A stretch of DNA of 37,654 nt from a bacterium (lineage in GTDB: Bacteria; Moduliflexota; Moduliflexia; Moduliflexales; JAUQPW01). Shown in pieces: positions 14,734 to 21,134 of the stretch; the first letter of the stretch is position 1, and every line of letters begins with the position of its first letter. A program made the position numbers and the translations under genes. The notes beneath the pieces are model-generated. The model ran no database searches. It worked only from the letters and a program-made list of their open reading frames with translations, and was not told the origin of the DNA. The stretch spans positions 1-37,654 of the forward strand of contig JAUQPW010000021.1 of the NCBI GenBank assembly GCA_030550175.1, given 5' to 3'.

Positions 14734-15471
14734 ATGTCTCAGCAGGAAGATAACCCAAATGGAATTCAAACCTCAGAACAGGAACCTCAGAGGATTTTTT
14801 ATAAGAAAAAATCCCTCCTACGGGAATACGCGGAAGCGTTTCTTATTGCTTTTATACTGGCCATTGTTATCAAGTCATTCTTAATTCAAGCCTTTAAAAT
14901 TCCTTCCAGTTCCATGGAACAGACCCTCCTGGTTGGGGATCATCTCCTGGTCAATAAATTTATCTATAAGTTTAAAGACCCCCGCCCCGGAGACATCATT
15001 GTTTTTAAGTTCCCAGATGATCCGAAACGAGACTTTATTAAACGGATTATAGGAACCCCTGGGGATACTGTTGAAGTAAAAGATAAAAAAGTTTATGTCA
15101 ATGATAAGGAACTCGTGGAACCTTATGCGATCCATGAAGATTCGGAAATACTTCCCAAAGATCGTTCGGTTCGGGATAATTTTGGCCCTGTAGTCGTTCC
15201 GAAAGATTCCTACTTTGTTATGGGCGATAACCGGGATCGAAGCTGGGATAGTCGGTTTTGGAATAATACCTTTGTTAAGAGAGACGTTATTGTTGGGAAA
15301 GCCTTCCTTATTTACTGGTCCTGGAAATCTGATAAAGAAGCTCCCTCATTAAATAATGAGGATGCTGGTTTCATGGAGCGGGTAAAGTTCTATTTGAAAC
15401 TGACCGGGTATAATATTGTACATCTGAAAGATCGAGTTAGATGGGAACGCTTGGGTAAAATTCTGGTTTGA
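14734..15471 (+). CDS. lepB: Signal peptidase I
   Basis: 245 aa. A single N-terminal membrane anchor (about 32-53) holds the serine/lysine protease domain in the periplasm, where it removes Sec and Tat signal peptides. Box B is IPSSSMEQTLLVGDHLLVNK with catalytic S60; box D is KRIIGTPGD with catalytic K103; box E is GDNRDRSWDSR. All are intact, and length is typical for the non-enterobacterial form with one anchor. AAGGAG lies ten bases before the ATG. It opens a four-gene unit, followed 3 bp later by a membrane protein gene. It would process the several exported proteins in this window. Confidence 0.97.
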   Translation: MSQQEDNPNGIQTSEQEPQRIFYKKKSLLREYAEAFLIAFILAIVIKSFLIQAFKIPSSSMEQTLLVGDHLLVNKFIYKFKDPRPGDIIVFKFPDDPKRDFIKRIIGTPGDTVEVKDKKVYVNDKELVEPYAIHEDSEILPKDRSVRDNFGPVVVPKDSYFVMGDNRDRSWDSRFWNNTFVKRDVIVGKAFLIYWSWKSDKEAPSLNNEDAGFMERVKFYLKLTGYNIVHLKDRVRWERLGKILV

Positions 15472-15474
15472 TGT

Positions 15475-16500
15475 ATGAAACTTAAGTTCTGGATTGGTAT
15501 AGTCATCAGTGTTATCTGCCTTTATCTGGTTTTTAAAGGGATCGAAGTTCATAAGCTTCTGGAGGTTTTAAAGTCTGCGAACTATGTCTATCTGGCCCTG
15601 GCCACCTTGATCAATTTCTCCTCGTTCTGGATGCGCGCGGAACGCTGGAAGTATCTCTTAGAACCTATTAAAAAGATTCGTTCAGCGCGTCTTTTTCCGG
15701 TTACGGTGATAGGATTCATGGCAACGAACATACTTCCAGCTCGAGCAGGAGAGTTTGTGAAGGCTTATATGGTTGGGAAGAAGGAAAACATTAGTGCCAC
15801 TGCTTCTTTTGCAACCATTGTTCTGGAGAGGGTTTTAGATTCCCTGATTATCCTGTCCCTTTTTGTGGTAGTCCTTTTCTGGATTGATTTTCATGATAAA
15901 TCCCCTGGAACCTCCGATCCCTCTATTAACACCTCCGGGATCTCCCCGGCCGTGCTTAAGACTACAGGCATACTGTTCGCACTGGGGCTTGCAGCGGTCT
16001 TTATCTTCTTACTTTTACTTAAAATGTATCCAACCCCGGCCATAACCCTTACCGGTAAAATTTTATTTCCCCTCCCCAAACGGATCAGAGAGCAGATAGC
16101 TGAGATTTTAGAATCTTTCAGTTCAGGATTGAAGGTCCTGGGAAAAGGAAGCTCCCTTTTACCTCTCTTACTCTGGTCTCTCTGTGTATGGATCACCTGT
16201 GCCGGGAGTATTTGGGTAACTTTGCTTGCCTTTGATTTATATCTTCCTTTTTTTGCTTCGGCTTTTATTCTCGTTCTGATTGCCTTTGCGGTTGCTCTAC
16301 CCTCTTCACCCGGTTTTATAGGCCCTTTTCATGCAGCCACCTCGGCAGGGTTGATGTTCTTTTCCATAGATAAAAGTACAGCAACGGGTATTTCCCTGAT
16401 TCTGCACCTGATCATGGTAGGGCCGGTAACCCTGGCCGGGCTTTTCTACCTGTGGGTAGAGAATCTTTCGTTTTCGGAAATAAAGCAGACAAACCCTTAA
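15475..16500 (+). CDS. UPF0104 / lysylphosphatidylglycerol-synthase-TM-domain family membrane protein
   Basis: 341 aa polytopic membrane protein with about eight hydrophobic segments. It has the family's RAERWKYLL motif, the TNILPARAGEFVKAYMVG loop, an ATIVLERVLDSL segment and LPSSPGFIGPFHAAT near the end. Relatives form the membrane half of MprF and stand-alone proteins such as AglD2; they are proposed to move or flip lipids or lipid-linked sugars. No synthase domain is attached here, so it is not an MprF aminoacyl transferase. The ATG follows the lepB stop by three bases, so it is co-translated. The exact substrate is unknown. Confidence 0.85.
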   Translation: MKLKFWIGIVISVICLYLVFKGIEVHKLLEVLKSANYVYLALATLINFSSFWMRAERWKYLLEPIKKIRSARLFPVTVIGFMATNILPARAGEFVKAYMVGKKENISATASFATIVLERVLDSLIILSLFVVVLFWIDFHDKSPGTSDPSINTSGISPAVLKTTGILFALGLAAVFIFLLLLKMYPTPAITLTGKILFPLPKRIREQIAEILESFSSGLKVLGKGSSLLPLLLWSLCVWITCAGSIWVTLLAFDLYLPFFASAFILVLIAFAVALPSSPGFIGPFHAATSAGLMFFSIDKSTATGISLILHLIMVGPVTLAGLFYLWVENLSFSEIKQTNP

Positions 16501-16526
16501 ATAGGTCAAACGTCTCGTTTGATGTT

Positions 16527-16991
16527 ATGAAATTCATCACCGATTGCATGCTAGGAACCCTGGCTAAATGGCTTCGAATTCTAGGATACGATACCCTTTA
16601 TTATCGATTCATCGAGGATACCGCCTTAATCCAGAAGGCGTTGCGCACGCAGCGTACCTTACTCACTCGGGATGAGGAGGTTTTTCGAAAATTTAAAAGC
16701 CCGGATAAACTCCTTATCCGGAGTGATGATGTGATGAACCAGTTGAAGCAAGTGATAGAAGAAAAAAAGCTAGAGGTGGGAAGCCAACTTTTCACCCGAT
16801 GTGTTCTCTGCAATACCCGGTTAATCCGGGTAGATAAGGAGGAAATCCAGCATCTTGTACCTGAATATGTTTTTAAAACCCAGCAGGAGTTCTCTATCTG
16901 TAATCACTGCAAGAAAATTTACTGGAAAGGAACCCACCGAACCAGGATGATAGAGAAACTTAAAAATTTAGAAGAATCTTTAAAACTATGA
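16527..16991 (+). CDS. Mut7-C RNase-like protein with a zinc ribbon
   Basis: 154 aa from the ATG at 16527. The frame extends 25 codons into the previous gene, but MKFITDCMLGTLAKWLRILGYDT is the conserved Mut7-C start. The first part is PIN-like, with acidic residues D6 and D49 (LLTRDEEV) as candidate metal ligands. The second part is a zinc ribbon with C92/C95 (CVLC) and C125/C128 (CNHC). The family was named for the C-terminal part of the C. elegans Mut-7 exonuclease and is predicted to be an RNase; function in bacteria is unproven. Its stop overlaps the next ATG (ATGA), so the two are coupled. Confidence 0.88.
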   Translation: MKFITDCMLGTLAKWLRILGYDTLYYRFIEDTALIQKALRTQRTLLTRDEEVFRKFKSPDKLLIRSDDVMNQLKQVIEEKKLEVGSQLFTRCVLCNTRLIRVDKEEIQHLVPEYVFKTQQEFSICNHCKKIYWKGTHRTRMIEKLKNLEESLKL

Positions 16992-17764
16992 TCCAGATAG
17001 CTATCGAAGCAGCCCTGAAAGCGGGCAAAATTTTAAAAGATCACTTAGGTCAAATCGAAGAGATCAATCATAAAGGTGAAATTGATTTGGTTACCAACGT
17101 AGACCGATTATCGGAACGGTCTATTGTAGAAACAATAAAAGCCCATTATCCCCATCATCAAATCCTCGCGGAAGAAGGGGGAAACAACTCAGAAACAACC
17201 TCCGAGTATAAGTGGCTTATTGACCCTTTAGACGGAACGACTAACTATATCCACGGCTTACCCTATTTTTGCGTCTCGATAGCCCTTGAAAAGGAAGGTG
17301 AACTCATCTTAGGGGTTGTCTATGATCCGGTTCGTGAAGAGCTATTTACCGCAGAAAAGGGTCAGGGAGCTTTTTTGAATCAAAAACGAATCACCGTCTC
17401 TAAAGTTGAAAAGCTCGAGAAAAGCTTGCTGGTCACAGGATTTCCCCCTAGTATTTGGCAGGATCAGGGTAAGAGTTTTGAGCATTTTAAAAACTTTACG
17501 GTTCGTTGTCAAGGGGTACGACGACTCGGATCTGCCGCGATCGATCTTTGTTACGTAGCAGCCGGAAGATTGGATGCTTTCTGGGAACGGGGGTTAAAAC
17601 CCTGGGACATGGGAGCCGGAGCTGTCCTGGTAAGGGAAGCAGGGGGATGTGTAACCGATTTTCAGGGACGAAATTTTGACGTCTACCAGGCTGAAATTTT
17701 AGCCAGCAATGGAAGAATACATAAGGCCATGCAAGAAGTGCTTCAACTTGCCGAGGAGAGATAA
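16988..17764 (+). CDS. suhB: Inositol-monophosphatase family phosphatase (SuhB-like)
   Basis: 258 aa, typical length. Mg-dependent sugar or inositol phosphate phosphatase. The metal ligands are visible: LAEEGG (E62/E63), WLIDPLDGTTNYIHG (D79, D82, G83, T84) and WDMGAGAVLVREAGG (the third Asp). VTDFQG near the C-end is also typical. Members hydrolyse inositol 1-phosphate, histidinol phosphate, fructose 1,6-bisphosphate or PAP; the fold fits SuhB best but the substrate is not certain. The four-base overlap with the Mut7-C gene recalls that E. coli SuhB also has an RNA-related role, an inference only. Last gene of the lepB unit. Confidence 0.88.
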   Translation: MIQIAIEAALKAGKILKDHLGQIEEINHKGEIDLVTNVDRLSERSIVETIKAHYPHHQILAEEGGNNSETTSEYKWLIDPLDGTTNYIHGLPYFCVSIALEKEGELILGVVYDPVREELFTAEKGQGAFLNQKRITVSKVEKLEKSLLVTGFPPSIWQDQGKSFEHFKNFTVRCQGVRRLGSAAIDLCYVAAGRLDAFWERGLKPWDMGAGAVLVREAGGCVTDFQGRNFDVYQAEILASNGRIHKAMQEVLQLAEER

Positions 17765-18267
17765 TCTAATAATAAAAGCAGCTATCTCCCCCGGTAAGCT
17801 ATTTCTTGTAGTAATCGGTTCATAGTGCACTCTTCCCTTTGTCTGTTCCTTCCTTGCTTGCTTTCAGAAGACCTGAATCCCTTCCTTAACTCCGTAGGCA
17901 TGATCAAAAATAACCTGAACGAAGCCTCAACCCAGATTAATATGGGTTATTACCAGATGCATCGGGCTAAGAATCGGCCTGAACACCCTCCTAACCTTCT
18001 GCCCCCCCCTCCCGCGTCGGGAAGGGGAACCGGTCGTCGCCAGGCCCCCCCTGGGTTCTTCCCTTCCCTTGAAGGGAAAGGGGAGTTAGAGGGGTCTGGA
18101 CCCCGGGTCTAATCCTTAACTTGATGCCTAGGGGGTTATCGTCAGAGCTACAGCCTGTAAAGTGGGTTAACATTAGGTGGCAAGGATTGTGCTCTAAATC
18201 TCAAACAAGATAGAAAATGTTTCAGAAGAGAACACACATTAAACCCCTCTGGGATTGAAGGAGATCT
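17765..18267. other. Spacer of 503 bases with a GC-rich palindromic repeat
   Basis: No gene seen. The only striking content is the repeat at 17985-18115. The last 30 bases hold the ribosome binding site (AAGGAG) of the hybrid kinase. I saw no convincing promoter. Confidence 0.5.
17985..18115. repeat. GC-rich palindromic repeat (CCCTTCCC / GGGAAGGGG type)
   Basis: A C-rich arm from 17986 (CCCTCC, TAAC, CCCCCCCTCCCG) runs into GGGAAGGGG (18020-18028). About 40 bases later comes CCCTTCCCTTGAAGGGAA (from 18061), then GGGG, GTTAG and AGGGG, which is largely the inverted copy. A small hairpin TTCCCTTGAAGGGAA lies at 18064-18078. It is far richer in GC than the neighbouring genes. Similar arms occur at 20441-20602. 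Confidence 0.6.
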
Positions 18268-20202
18268 ATGCAAAAAACAAAGGAAAATGATCAGAAGGCT
18301 CAAATCCTCTTGGTAGATGATAATGTCGATATGTTAGAGGCTATGGCCTACTTGTTGAGGTTAGAGGGCTATGAGGTTATAGAGGCAACGACAGGTCAGG
18401 AAGGCTTACAATTAGCTAAGGCTAAAAAGCCGGATGTGGTTTTATTGGATGTTGTACTTCCCGATATAGATGGTATGGAAGTATGCAGGCGTATTAAGGA
18501 AGATCCGGAATTAGCAGATATTTACGTAGCTTTAATTTCAGGAGTAAAAACGGCTTCAAAGGATCGAATAGAAGGGCTTGATGGAAGAGCAGATGGATAT
18601 CTTATACGACCCATTCAAAATCGAGAATTGATAGCCCAGGTAAAGGCAATGGTCCGCGTCAAGAAAGCGGAAGAGGCTCTACGAAAGAGTGAACAACGTT
18701 TTCAGCTTGTGGCACGGGCAACCAATGATGCGGTGTGGGACTGGAACTTAGAAACCAATACTCTGTGGTGGAATGAAGGGATCAAGGAACTCTTTTACTA
18801 CTCTTTAGAGGAAGTTAAACCGGATATTACCTGGTGGTATGAACACATCCATCCGGAGGATCGAATGCGGGTGATTTCAGGAATTCAGAAAGCTATCCAG
18901 GAGAATAAAAGATATTGGTCCGACGAGTACCGTTATCGTCGGGCGGATGATTCCTATGCTTATGTCTTCGATCGGGGTTATATTATTCCGGATCATCATG
19001 GGAAACCGGTACGTATGGTTGGCTCAATGATGGATATTACCGTTCGTAAACAGATGGAAACGGCGCTGCGAGAAAGTGAAGAGCGATTCCGGGCTACCTT
19101 TGAGCAGGCCGCCGTTGGGATTGCCCACATAGCCATAGATGGTCGATGGTCACTCGTCAATCAAAAATTCTGTGAGATCGTAGGGTACACCCGTGAAGAG
19201 TTGATGGAGAGAACTTTTCAAGATATTACCCATCCGGATGATCTGGCTGCCGATTTTAGATATACCCAACAACTATTGGCTAATGAGATTCCTGCTTACT
19301 CCATGGAGAAGCGCTATCTGCGCAGGGACGGTTCCCAGGTCTGGATCAATCTGACTGTGTCCCTGGTACGGAAACCCTCAGGAGATCCGGCGTATTTTAT
19401 TGCCGTCATTGAAGACATCACTCTACGTAAGCAGGCGGAAGATCAGATCCGCAGGCTTAATGAAGAACTCGAGCAACGTGTCCTTGCGCGTACGGCCGAG
19501 CTTCAAGCAACCATTAAAGAACTTGAAGCGTTTTCCTATTCGGTCTCCCATGATCTCCGTGCTCCTCTAAGGGCCATCCATGGCTTCTCCCGTATTCTAC
19601 TGGAAGATTATGCTTCCCAACTCTCTCCGGAGATTCAAGAATACTTACGGTGGATAAGCCATAATGCCAGGCAGATGAGCCACCTCATAGATGATTTGTT
19701 GACTTTCTCGCGTTTAAGCCGTCAAGCGATCAAAAAACAACCTGTTGCAACGACGGCCCTGGTACATCAAGTACTCACAGATTTGAACGGAGAACAAAAA
19801 GGGCGACATATAGAAATTCTCATCGGGGACCTGCCTGATTGTCACGCTGACCCGATTCTGCTTAAACAGGTATTCGTCAACCTGCTTTCCAATGCCCTTA
19901 AATTTACACGTCGACAAGAGGTGGCCAGAATCGAAATCGGTTATCAGCCAGGAGACCCATCTGGTGAACAGATCTACTTCGTTAGAGATAATGGGGTGGG
20001 TTTTAATATGCAATATGCAGATAAACTCTTTGGGGTGTTTCAGCGGTTACACCCTGCCGAGGAGTACGAAGGTACAGGAGTTGGATTGGCCATCGTTCGG
20101 CGAATCATCCATCGGCACGGAGGGCGAGTCTGGGCAGAAGGGGAAGTTAATAAAGGGGCTACCTTCTACTTTACACTTCCTCTCTGGGACAGGGGGACTT
20201 AG
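18268..20202 (+). CDS. Receiver-PAS-PAS histidine kinase
   Basis: 644 aa, cytoplasmic, no membrane segment. Domains: receiver (about 11-128; phospho-acceptor D61 in VVLLDVVLPD), PAS 1 with PAC (about 143-262), PAS 2 with PAC (about 270-390), coiled-coil (390-422), HisKA with H428 in VSHDLRAPLRAI, and HATPase_c with N542, G1 DNGVGF (574-579) and G2 GTGVGLAIV (602-610). The kinase half resembles bacteriophytochrome-type kinases whose partners are small Rcp1-like regulators, one of which is the next gene. The receiver's usual lysine (YL.KP) is Arg114 here (YLIRP). AAGGAG lies before the ATG. The last codons fall in a repeat at 20185-20250. Confidence 0.92.
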   Translation: MQKTKENDQKAQILLVDDNVDMLEAMAYLLRLEGYEVIEATTGQEGLQLAKAKKPDVVLLDVVLPDIDGMEVCRRIKEDPELADIYVALISGVKTASKDRIEGLDGRADGYLIRPIQNRELIAQVKAMVRVKKAEEALRKSEQRFQLVARATNDAVWDWNLETNTLWWNEGIKELFYYSLEEVKPDITWWYEHIHPEDRMRVISGIQKAIQENKRYWSDEYRYRRADDSYAYVFDRGYIIPDHHGKPVRMVGSMMDITVRKQMETALRESEERFRATFEQAAVGIAHIAIDGRWSLVNQKFCEIVGYTREELMERTFQDITHPDDLAADFRYTQQLLANEIPAYSMEKRYLRRDGSQVWINLTVSLVRKPSGDPAYFIAVIEDITLRKQAEDQIRRLNEELEQRVLARTAELQATIKELEAFSYSVSHDLRAPLRAIHGFSRILLEDYASQLSPEIQEYLRWISHNARQMSHLIDDLLTFSRLSRQAIKKQPVATTALVHQVLTDLNGEQKGRHIEILIGDLPDCHADPILLKQVFVNLLSNALKFTRRQEVARIEIGYQPGDPSGEQIYFVRDNGVGFNMQYADKLFGVFQRLHPAEEYEGTGVGLAIVRRIIHRHGGRVWAEGEVNKGATFYFTLPLWDRGT

Positions 20203-20250
20203 GAACAAGGAGACGTGGTGACACGGGGACTCCCCGCATCTCCTTGTCTT
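20185..20250. repeat. GGGGACACGGGGAC-type repeat with hairpin, touching the kinase stop codon
   Basis: From GGGACAGGGGGACTTAGG (the last codons and stop of the kinase) into AACAAGGAGACGTGG (20204-20218), which pairs with CCCGCATCTCCTTGT (20233-20247). The words match the core of the element at 12405-12540. It can act as a terminator-like hairpin directly after the stop, but has only TCTT after it. Confidence 0.5.
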
Positions 20251-20617
20251 AATATCCCAAATAGGATAATCCTTTGACAGGATAATTACATGAGACCGCT
20301 CCTACCCTCCCTATCAAATTTGTGTTTCATAGCAGAAAGGCAGGTTTCAAACTTGCCCTTACGTGAGGACTTTATAAGGGTCTTATCTTATAGAAAAGGC
20401 AACTTGGTATTACCTTGTAAAGTTAATTTTGGGTTATTCTCTGCCCTCACCCCCGACCTCCATACGCACCAGGATAAGCGTGAGGCCCCTGAGGGGCCCC
20501 CTTCCTGACCTTCCCCCGCTTTGCAAGGGAAGGAACTTTGAAGCGAAGTTCCCTCCCCTGGTGCCTATGCCCCCGGCCCCTCTCCCACAAGGGGAAAGGG
20601 GCGTTAAGGAGTTTTTT
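20251..20617. repeat. Spacer holding GC-rich palindromic repeats upstream of the response regulator
   Basis: 20251-20440 is ordinary AT-rich non-coding sequence. 20441-20602 is a chain of palindromes: GGCCCCTGAGGGGCC (20484-20498), GGAACTT/AAGTTCC (20532-20538 with 20546-20552) and GCCCCTCTCCC/GGGGAAAGGGGC (20576-20602). It belongs to the same broad type as 17985-18115, so the two flank the hybrid kinase gene. The open frame that extends the regulator upstream through this region is repeat-derived. Confidence 0.55.
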
Positions 20618-21061
20618 ATGATTGAAACCTATGTAGAAATATTACTTATAGAAGATAATCCCAACGATGTGAGGTTGGCGCTTCACGCCTTCAAAAGAAA
20701 CAACCTGACCAACCGAATCTATGTGATACGGGACGGAGCTGAAGCCCTGGAGTTTCTCTTTTGTACCGACCGATATGCTCAACGTAATCCCAGAAACAGC
20801 CCCAACCTGATTTTGCTGGATCTGAAACTTCCCTTAATCGATGGTCTGGAAGTCCTACGGCGTATTAAAGCTGATCCCCGTACCCGAATCATTCCTGTGG
20901 TTATCCTCACATCTTCCCGGGAGGAACGGAATATCGTTGAAAGCTATCAATTAGGAGTTAACAGCTATATTGCCAAACCGGTCGATTTCGAACAGTTTGT
21001 TGAAGCAGTACGTACTTTAGGATTGTACTGGGTACTGCTCAATCATCCCCCGATACTTTAA
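20618..21061 (+). CDS. Stand-alone response regulator, Rcp1-like
   Basis: 147 aa, one receiver domain and no output domain. Acidic pocket IEDNPND (E12, D13), phospho-acceptor D68 in [18 protein letters not shown] (about 97-100) and K120 in YIAKPVD. The insertion [19 protein letters not shown] before the Asp strand is typical of the Rcp1 type, partner of cyanobacteriophytochrome-like kinases. The ATG at 20618 with AAGGAG seven bases upstream is chosen over an upstream frame that lies in repeats. As its neighbour is a kinase of that kind, it is probably its phosphate acceptor, and may hand the signal on or act as a sink. Confidence 0.9.
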   Translation: MIETYVEILLIEDNPNDVRLALHAFKRNNLTNRIYVIRDGAEALEFLFCTDRYAQRNPRNSPNLILLDLKLPLIDGLEVLRRIKADPRTRIIPVVILTSSREERNIVESYQLGVNSYIAKPVDFEQFVEAVRTLGLYWVLLNHPPIL

Positions 21062-21134
21062 AAGCGCTTTATTCCCGAAGAAGTTCCAGGCGAAAAGGCT
21101 GAAAATTAAAATTATATAAAAGGAGAAAATTATC

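Noticed and set aside
17825..18112. 95-codon open frame
   Set aside because: It ends in the GC-rich repeat and has no ribosome site or family resemblance.
17985..20602. CRISPR array
   Set aside because: The repeats are palindromic and irregular in spacing, without uniform spacers, and no cas gene is present.
20429..20617. 63-codon N-terminal extension of the response regulator
   Set aside because: It is translated palindromic repeat (Pro/Arg-rich), while the ATG at 20618 has a good ribosome site and starts the receiver fold exactly where family members begin.
21061..21070. AAAGCGCTTT palindrome as an operator
   Set aside because: It is only 10 bases, sits at the stop of the receiver gene, and a similar short word near 12613 lies at the end of another gene; no regulator or second half-site supports a binding role.
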